Positions 10,200-20,915 of a stretch of 64,000 bases of DNA are shown piece by piece; the first letter of the stretch is position 1, and the number at the start of each line of letters is the position of its first letter. Where the stretch lies: NCBI RefSeq assembly GCF_040807025.1, contig NC_090954.1:22262501-22326500 (forward strand), in the 5' to 3' direction. This DNA comes from Struthio camelus (Eukaryota > Chordata > Aves > Struthioniformes > Struthionidae). A model generated the notes under the pieces. That model was not told the origin of the DNA, ran no database searches, and worked only from the letters and a program-made list of their open reading frames with translations. A program made the translations under genes and the position numbers.

Positions 10200-11985
10200 C
10201 CTCCGACAATCACTGCAGCGCTCCAGCGCTGCCACGGGGAAACCCTGCCCACCTTTCCGCTCCCCCGATCTGCACACGCCAGTCGCGGCTGTCAGTATGC
10301 CCAATAGCATTGCGTAGGGACACAAGACCACAGCTTCGCGATTCAGGGATGTGTGCGCCCCATCGTATGCCGCAGGCTAATATTAGATTCCCGCCAACTG
10401 CTAGGAACCTTCCAAGACTCGAGCAACGGTGGAGAAAGGGCATGGTAGGCTGTGATGTGAAAGGTTTGTAGGAGCAACAGGAACGTGGGCAAGACGAGCT
10501 GGAATAACGGTGCAGTGTGGCCGCTTCGGGGCCGGGGCCGGGGCGGGGGAGAGGGGGGCGGGAAACACAAGCCTTGCTTTCTGCAGCCGTCGTCTATGCT
10601 GCAGTACGCGGTGCCCTGTTGCAACGGGCGAATCACGTTACGAAAGGCCAGAAGAAAACCCTTTCCAGAAGGGTGGAGGCAGAAAACAGATGGGGTGTGG
10701 CGACGCACCTCGGCTTATGGAGCTGAGCCTTGGCCTTTTGCTGCCATTCTCACTCATTGCTCCGGACAGTTCTGCCTGCCACGTCGCTTACGTTAGGGCA
10801 CACGAACACAGCAAAAGGCTGCCGGACTTGAGCAGGTGGCAGCCGCAGTAAAACCTGTACGCCTTTAACGTCGGACACCTTTCTAAATAGCACACGTATG
10901 CACCGCTGCACGTAACGTCCTACAGCGGCCATCCTAGTCCCAGCTCTCCTCGGAGCCCGCAGCCTCACACGGCTCCGTCGCTCCAGCACGTCGCGAAGCA
11001 AAAGCGGGGCTCTGCAGCCGCACCTCACTGGCTTCCAGGCGCCTTGGCATGCCCAGAGCCCCTGCTGCTATAGCGGCCAACAGCCCACCACCGTGACTGA
11101 ACTGAGGCGTTTCGCAGACACTCTCCCCAGGCGTCAAGAAAAATGCTCGGCGCCACCTCGCCCGCTCCCCCGCCCCCGAAAGAACCCTCACACCTGTGAA
11201 AGCCTTGCGGTCCTCTACAGAGGCCGGAACGAAGGAAATATGTGCCCAAAGCTGCTTCCGCAACCCACCTTTAGTTCATCGCAGGAATGGCATTCGGGTG
11301 CTTTTATTATTTTTATTACTCGGTTTGGAAAAGAAAGGTTTACAGACCCCCCACTCGGTAACTGCGATTCCATGCAATGCCACGGTTTCAGGATATGTGC
11401 TGCCCGACAGCCTTCATTCAAATAATGCCTTCATAGATCGGCAGGGACTACAACTCTTAGTTCAAAGCATGGGTGGAACACTGTTAAGAGACAGTCAGCA
11501 TACCGAAAGGGAATTCGGGGGCAGCGGGGCAGGGGCGGAAGCGAATGCAAACGCTCTAACGGGGGCTACGGCAGTTCGAAGCGACTCGCGCAATTTCTTT
11601 GCATCCATCCGCTTAGATTTAATACGGCTGCACGATTTTAGTTTCTTTCCTTACAACGACTGGGGCAAGGACGTAACAGGACGTTCTTCAACTAACTCGG
11701 CTACACAAGAACGGAAATACGGTATCAACTGATCGACGAAGTCCAATCAACTTGTTTTCTTTTTTTTGTTGTGGTTCTTTTTTTCTTTTCTTTTTTTTAA
11801 GGTGGTGGCAGCCAACCGCGGTAGTGGCTCAGCATCCGAGGGAAATTGGTGAGGCTACCTGCGACGGCAAGTTTCCTCTGGGGGAATCATTGCCGCGTCT
11901 CTTACCCCGGATCCCTCCCTACCCAGGGGCAACCAAGTGAGGGTATCCCACGCCGCTTTAGGAGGGAAGCGTCAAGCCATTGATT
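10200..11985. other. G1-B1 spacer with G-quadruplex-type run
   Basis: No gene was recognised. A plus-strand G-rich run at 10528-10562 (four or more runs of four or more G, with GGGGCGGGG boxes) could form a quadruplex or bind Sp1. A T-rich stretch lies at 11755-11800. The spacer is nearly invariant in units b and d. Confidence 0.55.
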
Positions 11986-11999
11986 ATGCTCACTTAGCG

Positions 12000-14444
12000 C
12001 TAGTCAAAGGGAAGCCTGCTGAACTGTCCCGCAGGCAGCGTCCCGGCGCTCTGCGGCCGCGGTTCCTCGGCGGCGGTGAGGCCGCTGGGGAAATCCTCTT
12101 CCCCGGCAGCGCCCCGCTCCGTGCCGCAGCGCTGCGGCGGCAGGCTGGGGAGGACCGGCTTCAGGAACTTGAACTCGCTGTTGCCCGAGCCCGTTGTGAG
12201 GCTGATCTCGTAGCAGTAGGCGTGGGGCAGAGTCGCCGTCCCGGCGGCGTCGGCCAGGCTGCTCTGGAAGTTGCCGGGGCCGTAAAGCACGGTGCCCTCT
12301 TTCGGCGCCGTTCTCTTGCGCACCTTGCAAGCGACGAAGGCTGTGGCGGACGCGAGGAAGAGGAGCGAGACGAGGGCCAGGGAGACGATTAGATACACCG
12401 TCAGGGAGCCGCCCTCGTCCTCCGGGGCCAGGCCGCTGCGCGGCATGTGCGCGTCCGAGAAGCCGTCGAGCAGGAGCGCGCCCAGCGCCGCCGTGGCGGA
12501 CAGCGGCGGCCGCCCGTTGTCGCGCACCAGGACGAGCAGCTTCTGCTTCACGGCGTCCCTCTCCGTCACCGGCCTCCTCAGCCGCACCTCCCCGGTTTGC
12601 GCCCCCACGGCGAACAGCCCGGGGTCCGTTGCCTTGAGCAGGTGGTAGGAGAGCCACGAATTCTGCCCCGAGTCGGCGTCGACGGCGACCACTTTGGTGA
12701 CGAGGTAGCCCGCCTCGGCCGACGTGGGCACCAGCTCGCTGGACGGCGGCGAGCTGTCCTGCGCGGGGTGCAAGACCACGGGCGCGTTGTCGTTTTCGTC
12801 CACCACCAGGATGCGGACGGTGACGTTGGCGCTGAGGGGCGGCGAGCCCGAGTCGGCGGCGCTCACCACCACCTCCAGCTGCCTCACCTGCTCGTAGTCC
12901 AGCGGCCGCAGCACAAACACGTTCCCGTTCTCGGAGTTCACGGAGACGTAGGAGCGCGGGGCCCGCTCCGCGGGCTGGGCCGGCGCCAGGGAATAGGTCA
13001 CCTTCGAGTTGGGCCCCACGTCCTCGTCCGCGGCGCGGACGGCCCCGACGAGCGCGGCCGGGTCGTTGTTCTCGCGCACGTACATGGTGTACGACGTCTG
13101 GTTGAACACGGGCGCGTTGTCATTGACGTCGGAGACGTCCACCGTGAAGGTCTGCGTGGTCGTGAGAGCCGGGGACCCCGCGTCGGCCGCCGTGACGGCG
13201 AGGATGTACTGCGCCGTCTGCTCCCGGTCCAGGGTGCTCGCTGTCACCAGCTCGTAGTAATTCTTATAGGCAGGCCTCAGGGAGAAAGGGGACACAGAGT
13301 CTTCCAGGGAACAGACCACCTTCCCGTTGTCCCCGGCGTCCCGGTCCTTAACGACAAAGAGGCCCACCACCGTCCCGGGCGACGCGCTCTCGGCGAGCGG
13401 GCTGTGGAAGGAACTCACCACCAGCTCCGGCGCGTTGTCGTTCACATCCACCACCTCCACCACCACCTTGCAGAGCGCCGAGAGACCCCCGCCGTCTGTG
13501 GCGCGCACGCTCAGCTCGTGTTTCTCCGCCGCTTCGAAATCCAGAGGCCGGGTGACACGAATTTCACCAGTCACGGCGTCGATCTTGAACGCCGGGCGCC
13601 TGTGCCCCACCGCCTGACTGAACGAGTACCGTATCTCCCCGTTAACTCCCACATCCGCGTCAGTCGCGACCACGCGCAGAACCACGGAGTCCTCCGGGGC
13701 GTCTTCCAAAACCTGGCCATTGTACAGCTCCTGCGTGAAGACAGGGGCGTTGTCATTTACGTCCAGGACAACGATGCGGATCTGGGCCGTCCCGCTCCGC
13801 GGCGGAGAGCCCCCGTCCGTGGCAATGAGGCTGAAACCAATCTCCGCTTGCTCCTCTCTGTCCAGCGGCTTGGCCAAGACTAATTCGACGGAATTGCCGC
13901 GCCTACTCTGACTCCGGAAAGAGACGCTGAAATACTCGTTCTCGGGAGCGATGCTGTAAGCCTGCAGGCTGTTGCTGCCAACATCCAGGTCCCGAGCCCC
14001 CTCCAGCGGGAAGCGGGACCCCGGCTCGCTCATTTCCACGATCTTTAAAGTCACTTGTTCCTCCGGGAAAACTGGCGAATGGTCATTGATATCCTCTACG
14101 GCCACTTCGATCCGAAAGAACTGCAGGGGGTTTCCCAGCAGTAACTCAAAGGAGAGCGTGCACGTGATGGACTGGCCGCAGATCTCTTCCCGATCTATCC
14201 TCTCCCTGACGGCCAGGCGGCCGGTCCTGCGGTCTAACCGAAAATGCTGCCGGCCGTCCTCCGAAACAAGCCGGGCCTCGCGAGCCCAGAGCTGCGCCAG
14301 GTCCAGCCCCACGTCCTTCGCGACATTAGCGACCAGGGAGCCGCTCTCCCTCTCCTCGGCGACCGAGTAGCGAAGCGGCTCGGAGCGAACATGCGGCACG
14401 GAGAGAACAACACAGAGACAAAGCACTTGCCTTGCAGACGCCAT
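12000..14444 (-). CDS. PCDHB: Beta-like protocadherin B1, complete single exon
   Basis: A complete 814-residue cadherin ending in TAG, like beta protocadherins, which do not use constant exons. Signal peptide about 1-21. Linkers: DINDHSP near 118, DVNDNAP near 228, 333 and 439, DENDNAP near 549. EC6 to about 660. Membrane helix about 682-706. The tail contains YCYEISLTTGSGNSEFKFLK, close to the beta and part of the gammaB consensus. The ATG at 14444 was chosen because it heads the signal; the codon six residues up is GTG. Past the stop, a GTGAGC donor-like site (exon end would be 11994) sits in phase 0 after TAG CGC TAA. This suggests descent from a spliced exon. It differs from B3 at H309, H347 and P573, and from B2 at several EC2-EC3 residues. 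Confidence 0.9.
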   Translation of the reverse strand: MASARQVLCLCVVLSVPHVRSEPLRYSVAEERESGSLVANVAKDVGLDLAQLWAREARLVSEDGRQHFRLDRRTGRLAVRERIDREEICGQSITCTLSFELLLGNPLQFFRIEVAVEDINDHSPVFPEEQVTLKIVEMSEPGSRFPLEGARDLDVGSNSLQAYSIAPENEYFSVSFRSQSRRGNSVELVLAKPLDREEQAEIGFSLIATDGGSPPRSGTAQIRIVVLDVNDNAPVFTQELYNGQVLEDAPEDSVVLRVVATDADVGVNGEIRYSFSQAVGHRRPAFKIDAVTGEIRVTRPLDFEAAEKHELSVRATDGGGLSALCKVVVEVVDVNDNAPELVVSSFHSPLAESASPGTVVGLFVVKDRDAGDNGKVVCSLEDSVSPFSLRPAYKNYYELVTASTLDREQTAQYILAVTAADAGSPALTTTQTFTVDVSDVNDNAPVFNQTSYTMYVRENNDPAALVGAVRAADEDVGPNSKVTYSLAPAQPAERAPRSYVSVNSENGNVFVLRPLDYEQVRQLEVVVSAADSGSPPLSANVTVRILVVDENDNAPVVLHPAQDSSPPSSELVPTSAEAGYLVTKVVAVDADSGQNSWLSYHLLKATDPGLFAVGAQTGEVRLRRPVTERDAVKQKLLVLVRDNGRPPLSATAALGALLLDGFSDAHMPRSGLAPEDEGGSLTVYLIVSLALVSLLFLASATAFVACKVRKRTAPKEGTVLYGPGNFQSSLADAAGTATLPHAYCYEISLTTGSGNSEFKFLKPVLPSLPPQRCGTERGAAGEEDFPSGLTAAEEPRPQSAGTLPAGQFSRLPFD

Positions 14445-14628
14445 GTCGGGCCCGGCAGACACCCTGCGTCTCGCGGATCGCCTGCCCGGTCCTCCGGGGA
14501 GCTTCCCGCGCGGAACCGCCGCAGCCTTGCGGCCGGGCGCCCCTGCTCGCCGAGTCCGCTACGCGGCCCGGATGGCTGCCGAGCTGGCCCGCCAGCGCCT
14601 GGCACGGAGCACCGCTCGCCGCCCCGCT

Positions 14629-14723
14629 CGCCGCCGCCGCCGCCGCAGCGCCGCCGCCGCCCCGCTCGCCGCCGCCGCCCCGCTCGCCGCCGCCGCCGCA
14701 GCGCCGCCGCCGCCGCCGCCGCG
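14629..14723. repeat. GCC trinucleotide-rich tract before B1
   Basis: GCC and GCCCCGCTC repeats lie in the CpG-rich B1 5' region, next to the CSE. The tract is about 30 bp shorter in the B3 copy. Confidence 0.7.
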
Positions 14724-14751
14724 CCGCCTTGGCCAACAGCACCACCCTGCG
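14724..14751 (-). promoter_or_regulatory. CSE-like promoter element of B1
   Basis: The minus-strand core GTGGTGCTGTTGGCC lies about 290 bp upstream of the ATG. It shares TTGGCCAACAG and CACCCTG blocks (plus strand) with A1. Confidence 0.6.
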
Positions 14752-15185
14752 GCCCGCGGCGGGAACTGCTCCCGCCCGGCCGCGCCGCCGCGCTCGCCTC
14801 CGCCGCGCCGCCGGGCGAGCCCGGCCGCGGCCGGCACGAGCCGCTCGCCAGGGCCGCCGCTGCGAAGCCGGGGCAGAGCGGCCGCGTCGGCGGCCCGGCC
14901 GCGGCCGTCCCGAGCGGAAAGCCGAAGGGGACACACAGTGCCTTTGCAGAGTCCCTGTGCCTGCGCCCGCTACACGGCAAGGCCTTCCCCGCACGCAGGT
15001 CTCGAGCTCCTCCTCCGCCTCTCTTGTTCACTGGGCCTTATTCACGCCCGCAGCCCCCGCTGTAGTCGCCCACGCACGCCGGAACGCCAGCTCCCGAGTA
15101 CTCTGCGGCTAGTCAGCGGTCCGCGCACGCCAACGCTGGCAACTGTCGTCTTCTCTCGATCGACAGCGAGAGGAAATAAAAGAGG
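14752..15185. other. CpG-rich upstream flank of B1
   Basis: GC-rich at first, falling toward 15180. No gene was recognised. Confidence 0.5.
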
Positions 15186-15440
15186 AAACACAAAAGCAAA
15201 AGGCAAAGGCAAAGAAAAAGAAAAAGGAAAAGAAAAAGGAAAAGGAAAAGGAAAAGGAAAAGGAAAAGGAAAAGGAAAAGGAAAAGGAAAAGAAAAAGAG
15301 AAAGAAATAGAAAAAGGAAAAGAAAAAGAAAAAGAAAAAGAAAAGGAAAAAGAAAAAGAAAAAGAAAAAGAAAAAGAAAAAGAAAAAGAAAAAGAAAAAG
15401 AAAAAGAAAAAGAAAAAGAAAAAGAAAGAAAAAGAAAAGT
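15186..15440. repeat. AAAAAG/AAAAGG hexanucleotide tract
   Basis: About 250 bp of pure purine repeat on the plus strand, with an inner block of AAAAGG and an outer block of AAAAAG. The copies in units b (about 365 bp) and d (about 215 bp) differ in length and in the order of variants. Confidence 0.9.
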
Positions 15441-15926
15441 CCTGCGGCAAAGCACGGGAACTACGCTGCTCTTCCAACCTGTCCGAGAGAACCATTGCCC
15501 CGGGGACGAGAGTTACAAGCCCCTCCCCGGGACTGTAAGCAAAGCGCATGAACATACAGATTACCGTACAGTTAGCTGTTTATCCCAAATGCCCCCACCA
15601 CGCCTGCTAACTCCACTACGTCTTTTACCGCTCTGGACCGCAGAGAGATGACTCGGGATGTGCTGCTCTGTGCAAACGTGGCTGCCTGAGGCAGTCCCTC
15701 GCATTTCCACCCGAAACACTTGTCAAGGGCTCTTCCCCTGGTGGGACTAATCAGGCTTTCCCTCGGTCCCAGGAAGGCTTACTCGTAGACGCGCCTCCCA
15801 TGGCGTCATGGTATTCCAAGAAGTATCCGGCGGGGAGCGGTGGGGGAGGGAGGAGAAAGGAAGGGGTGATGGGGCGAGGGGACGAGGAGGTGCGGGGAAC
15901 TAAACATACGGAGGGGCTGTTCTCAC
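15441..15926. other. Spacer between AAAAAG tract and pseudo-exon 1
   Basis: No gene was recognised. A G-rich purine stretch occupies about 15830-15895 on the plus strand. Confidence 0.5.
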
Positions 15927-16310
15927 CTGATTAAGTTCCCCTTCACAAGCCGGCTGGGAGTGGGACAGGAGTTCCTCGTCCCTGTGCTTGCCCGCCTCAG
16001 CGCAGCTCTGCGGAAGAGGCGGCCTCGGGAGGACGGCTCGCAGGAACGCGCTGCAACGCGCTCTTCCCCGAGCCGGTGCTCAAGCACACTTCATAGCCGT
16101 AAGCCGCCGACAGAGTGCCCGCGCCGGCCACGTCCGCAAAACTACTGCAGACATCGCCAGTGGCGTAACCGTGCGCAGAGGCAGGTGAACGCCTTCCTCG
16201 TAGTCGACCCTTGCAGAGCTTCGCCCCCGAAAAGGCGACGGCGGCGAAGAGGAAGAGAGAGGAGACGGAGCACAAGGAAGCGACGAGGTAGGGGGCTAGC
16301 AGGTTCTCCT

Positions 16311-16342
<32 letters not shown>

Positions 16343-17016
16343 TCCGGTTTGCCCGCAGGAGCGTGGGAAAGCTGCAGGAAGGCGTCGGAAAAGCCCTCCA
16401 GCAGGGCGAGGCTGAGGGTGACGGTGGAGGAGCGCGGCGGCTGGCCGCTGTCCCTCACGAGCACGACGAGTCCCTGCCTGGCCGCGTCCCGCTCCGCCAC
16501 GGCCCGCGCCGTGCGCACCTCGCCGCTGTGCAGCCCCACGCGGAAGAGCCCCGGCTCCGTCGCCTTGGCCAGCTCGTACGACAGCCACGCGTTCTGCCCC
16601 GAGTCCGCTGTCGGCGCTTTCCTCCAGCGCCGGCGCCTCCTCGTTCACGTCCGACACCGCCAGCGCCAGCGCGGTGCGGCTGCAGAGCGCCGGGCTGCCC
16701 CCGTCGCGGGCCATCACCGTCACGCTGTGCTCGGACGCCCGCTCCCGGTCCAGCGCGCTCGCCGTCACCACCTTGTCGGAGCTGCCCGGCGACGCCACCA
16801 TCGCGAACGGCGCCTCGCCCTCCAGCTCGCACCACACCTTCCCGTTCTCGCCGGAGTCCGCGTCGTGCACCTTCACGAGCGCGACGACCGTGCCGGGCGG
16901 GGAGTCGCAGAGCGCAGCCGCTCCGGCGCCGCCCGGCAGCCCAGCGGCAGCAGCCGAGCGCACAGCAGCACGGCCCTGGCTCCTGCCGAGCCGCTTTGTC
17001 CGTGCCGGCTTTCCAC
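15927..17016 (-). pseudogene. Pseudo-exon 1, decayed gamma-type variable exon
   Basis: This host protocadherin exon has lost large parts. A signal-peptide region ending APERLRSA (expected start codon is GTG at 17014-17016) joins at about 16905 to the EC4 start (PPGTVVALVKVHDADSGENG). EC1-EC3 are missing and the frame shifts. EC4 runs to SDVNEEAPALEES, then at about 16606 joins late EC6 (DSGQNAWLSYELAKATEPGL). EC5 and most of EC6 are missing and the frame shifts again. The helix (APYLVASLCSVSSLFLFAAV) and tail (YGYEVCLSTGSGKS) follow. A 10-bp tandem duplication (16043-16062) shifts the frame once more. Past it the other frame reads LRAVLPRPPLPQSC to GELNQ|GTGAGA, a phase-0 donor at 15927. Promoter element and donor survive. 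Confidence 0.88.
16314..16343. repeat. GTCGCC repeat in pseudo-exon 1
   Basis: A short run coding GDGDGDGD on the minus strand. It is 18 bp longer in pseudo-exon 2 and interrupted in pseudo-exon 3. Confidence 0.75.
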
Positions 17017-17354
17017 TCTCCCCAGCCCGCGCTGCGCTCCGTCCTCCTGCCCCTTCCCTTCCTTCCCTGCCCGTCCGGCACACGCCGGCACCCGCCGGCA
17101 CCCCAGCTCGCGGCAGCGACCCCAGCGCGGCCGCTTCGGCCGCTGCTGCTCTCCGCCAATCTCCCCCGTGCTCTGCTTTCTCTCCGCAGAGAGCCGCGGA
17201 CCCCGCCTGCGCTGGCTGCTCGCAAACTCTCCTCTAGCACGGTGAGAACCGCGGGGCAGACGAGAAGCGTCTTCCCGACCGCTCGCCGCCTCTCCCGGAG
17301 GCTCCGGCGGCTGCGGCTGCGGCTGCGGCTGCGGCAGCGGCTGCGGCGCTGCTC

Positions 17355-17379
17355 CGCCTCGGGCAAGAGCGGCACCCGC
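17355..17379 (-). promoter_or_regulatory. CSE-like element of pseudo-exon 1
   Basis: The minus-strand core GTGCCGCTCTTGCCC, followed by GAGGCGG, aligns with the CSEs of A1 and B1. It lies about 340 bp upstream of the old start. A CGGCTG-type repeat (about 17310-17345) adjoins it. Confidence 0.5.
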
Positions 17380-17787
17380 AGTGCCCGTGCCGCAGCAGGT
17401 CTGCGCTTGGATTTCTCCTAAGGCACACCAGATGCTGTAAAGCCTCGTGATTAGCTGCAAGGAAAAGGGAGAAGTAGCCGCAGTTCTTGCAGGAAAGACA
17501 TCTTGCTCTTTCCTATTTGAGGAGTCAGTTGCTAGCCTTTCGGGCATGGCCTACGTCACACTGTTACAGGGACATGCCAGTGGAATCACGAGGAATTTGG
17601 GAGCATTCCACCCAAGCAGCGCTGAGCCACTGCACGCCAGCTGATGCCTGCGCTCGCAGCAGCCCAGAGGCAGCCCCAAAACGCGTGACTTAAGCACGGT
17701 GACGTGCAAAGGACTCCAAGGTCTCTTCCACCAAGGGATTTAACCGCTTCACCGAGCTCTGCACTTTTCCTTTCATCCGTATGTCTG

Positions 17788-17820
17788 CACACACACATAC
17801 ACACACACACACACACACAC
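17788..17820. repeat. CA microsatellite
   Basis: Short (CA)n with one TACA interruption. Confidence 0.85.
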
Positions 17821-19357
17821 AGCCCCTCTGTATATACAGAAACCAGCAGTACTTAATTAAACCGAAGTAGGACTAGAACGATAAGAAAACCAACAGACTC
17901 GTACAGACAAAGATTTCGTAACTCGAGAGGACCTCGAAGCAATATTACGCTCTGAGAGTGGTGGTTTTTTGGGTTGTTTTCTGTCTCTCTCCGGTCTGAT
18001 TCCCCGACTCGGGACAAACACTAAGAGAGACATTAGTGCGATGGAGCGATGAAGAAGATTCCTCGTGCACAGGATGGAACTTATGCTCCGTCTGGAAAGG
18101 AGACTCGTCAAAGCCGTTTTGCGCTTCTATTTCAGGTAAGCCACATCATTGTTGGTAAAGCCCCGTGCTTGCTTAGTTGCAAGGAAAAGAGAGAAGCGGT
18201 AGGAAATCTCGCAAGACCAAACTACTCCTCTTTCTCATCTGCAGGGTCAGTTCTGTCACCTGACGGCAGGCCTGCGAATGCTTTCCACCTTTGCTCAGTT
18301 TCCCCTCTTTGCTCGCGCATGTGTCAGGGGCTTGTTCTGCAGTTTGTTTACCCAGGCAAAAGAGCAAATAACAGTTGATGGAGAATTCTGCCTCCTGAAG
18401 GTAACACGCAGGAGTGCCTGCTAACCTTACTGAACTGCTTACTCAACTTGCCCCTTGTCTGTATCTCTGCCTGGCTGGCAGAGGAAAGGGAAGTACCAAA
18501 CAGAGTGGGTTCCTCGCCCACAGGCACGCCCTGGCGCTGACTCCTGCTCTGTCCACAAAGCCCTTGGGGTGGGCTTGGCTGAAATCTCTGCAGCTCGAGG
18601 TCTGCCCTAACAACGCTCTCACACTGTTCTGCTTGAGCACACGGCCTGTGTGCCTGTGGGAGCTTCCAAGCAAAAGTCCTGTTATCTAGCCAGCCCATCT
18701 AGCCAGTCCTGCCTGCACCTGTGGCCTTCCTCCTGCCCTTTGGGAAGGCCTGGTTCCAGCCCGGCGCTGGAATGCAGGATGGCACACCAAGAGGCGGGCC
18801 GAGTGTCCTCTAGTCCTCTAAGGTAAGGACAGCCCAGAAGTAGCTGCTCTTTGCCAGAAGCACTCTGCACCGCAGCGTCCGTCCTCTCTTAGCCCATAGC
18901 CAGCTGGAGAGAGGGCTGTCAGAGGTGCCAGTGGGCTTGCAGCTGCTCCCAGTGAGGCAAGTATTTCACTGATGTCATGCACAGCTGCTCTGCCACAACC
19001 CTGCCTCAGAAATTCACTCCCCGGGCACCTGGGAGTCAGTGAGGCCCCGAGTTGCGTGCTAGGCCCTTAATTCTCACTGTGGTCTCTCGGCAAGGCGGGA
19101 GGCTCATTTTCAGAGTGCGGGCCTCTGAACCTCGGAGTTACGAGACATTAGGAGAGATTCTGGTGTAGCTTCTCTGCTTCTTCTTCCTCTGCCGTGAAAC
19201 CCTGTCTTCAGGTGGCTCTGAGCTTGTCTAGGGAGTCAAGTGTTTGCGGCAAAACAACCCTGACAGGTTCAGAAGCAAAAGCCCACTCCATAAACCTCAC
19301 CTAGGAAGCCTTCTCGCAAAGAAAGCTTGAAGCTCAGGGCTAGCCAAAACTTTCCTA

Positions 19358-19380
19358 CAACAACAACAACAACAACAACA
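19358..19380. repeat. CAA microsatellite
   Basis: About seven CAA units, also present at the same place in units b and d. Confidence 0.85.
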
Positions 19381-20537
19381 GCCACGAAGCAATAAAGGAG
19401 TTGAAACAGACAGAAATGATGGAGGCCACAGGTTACGACTCTAGACTATGCCACTTGCAGTAGGCACATAATGAAGGTATTGAATAAGTAATAAATATTA
19501 AAGGAGGCGCCTCGCAAAGCTCCCAGCACAGACCATAGCCACAGTTCCCAATGTGATTCGGACAGTAACAAACAAGAGTGCATAGCATGACAACTGTGCG
19601 CCAAACATGCCAACTTAGACAAACGGGCCTTTGACACTGCAGCAAACTCTTTCACCGGCCCTGCGCCTACACAAACTGAGTTCTTCCATTTGCCTAAAAC
19701 ACATCTGCCAACAAGAAATGAAAGCGCTGAAGCAGCAACAGGGCCGTTTTGGAGCCCGGACTAACCAAAGTAACCGGACTGACCAGACGTACTACCCTGT
19801 TACTACCCAGAATATCCCCAAACCCCAAAGACATACGTTCATCTCCATTTTTAATCGGGCAGCATTAAAACGCTCAAAATGAACGAAGCGCATCTCATGT
19901 GTTCCCCCCCCCTCCCCTCCCCAATAGCCCCTCACACGAGCCCCAGCCCCCCCCCCCACCCCGAGTCTCATCTCAAACCTTTCACAGCTGCCGTGGTTGC
20001 CTTTGGTTGCCTCATACTTTGTAAATAAATGTCACTCGAGCACCAGCTGGGCATGCATCAGGATCACAGCACCGACCTGTGCAGACATTCCTCTGCCCAA
20101 CTTGCTAGTAGGAAGAAGCGTGAAGGTTCTAAAGCAGGTAACCGACGGTAAAGCTAAGGTAAAAAGCTGGGTCATCCACGTCTCTGCTTAAAGACAGCCT
20201 CATCCTTCTAAAGCACAGGCCCTTAAGAAGCCGGAAGAGCTACTACTAACGGAAGTTTCCATCTCTTCCCCAAAACCAACATTCACAGGAACAGCTGAAT
20301 TATACCTTCACCTAATTAGCCCCTACTTACAGCTACAGGAACAAATAACGTTGACTGAGACAACCGGGCACTCAAGGCAACACGCAAGATACTATACTAA
20401 CATTACTGAACGGATACCGCGTGATAGCACAACTGTTTGCTTGATGTAGTAAGCAAGAGAGAAGGGCAATGCAGCAAGCCACACACCCTGCGTCCTTCAG
20501 CAGATGCTCTCGTCTCTAAACCTTCACAGCGTGTTCG

Positions 20538-20915
20538 ATCCTCCTTTACGGACGCGTGCCATTTCCCAGACACGCGGCCCTTCTCCTAGCCTAAGCTTGG
20601 CAACTCTTCCCCCAGCAAAAAATAGTCGTGAACGCAGAGGCACGCTCACGTTCCCACATTCCACAACCACTCGCAAAACACCGCAGAACAAACCAACCAA
20701 CCCGAAACAAACCAGAAACAAAATGCGCATGTGCTTCCCCTCGGCAAGACGCACTGAACAGCAACGTGCCGGTACCCTGAGCTACGCCTCCACTTGCAAA
20801 GCCACCGCCCGCCCTCCTCCCCGTACAGGCAGGAAAGGCCAGGGCTAGAGAAGCCTAGAGCAGGCAGGCAGTGAAGCTTTTCGTAGAGAGCGAAAGTCTC
20901 GTCAGAGGCACTCAC
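20538..20915. other. Conserved 3' flank of gammaA exon G2
   Basis: Same sequence as 7081-7458 with a single change noticed. No gene was recognised. Confidence 0.6.

Larger units (their letters stand above)
7081..20537. repeat. 13.5-kb gene unit, copy a (G1-B1-pseudo1)
   Basis: A sharp homology border lies at 7081 (start of atcctcctttacgg), which recurs at 20538, 34110, 47862 and 61293. The unit holds a gammaA-type exon, a stop-ended beta-like exon, a pseudo-exon and a 3-kb spacer. Sequence left of 7081 does not match what lies left of 20538 for the last 240 bases or so, then resumes as a diverged match. Confidence 0.9.
17380..20537. other. Pseudo-exon 1 to G2 spacer
   Basis: No gene was recognised. 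It contains CA repeats (17788-17820), a CAA run (19358-19380), C-rich runs (19904-19960), and the diverged homologue of the A1-G1 spacer (18165-20537). A segment near 17450 (gctgcaaggaaaagggagaag) repeats the one near 18175, a further small duplication. Confidence 0.6.

Noticed and set aside
9949-10209. 87-residue N-terminal extension of G1 (also G4)
   Set aside because: It begins with a non-ATG codon and covers the CSE. The ATG at 9948 heads the signal peptide.
15109-15555. Phe- or Lys-rich reading frames across the AAAAAG tract
   Set aside because: A pure consequence of the hexanucleotide repeat; no start context or homology.
16142-17101. 320-codon frame through pseudo-exon 1 as a novel short cadherin
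   Set aside because: It runs across two deletion joins and leaves the cadherin frame at each, so the predicted chain is mostly out of frame.
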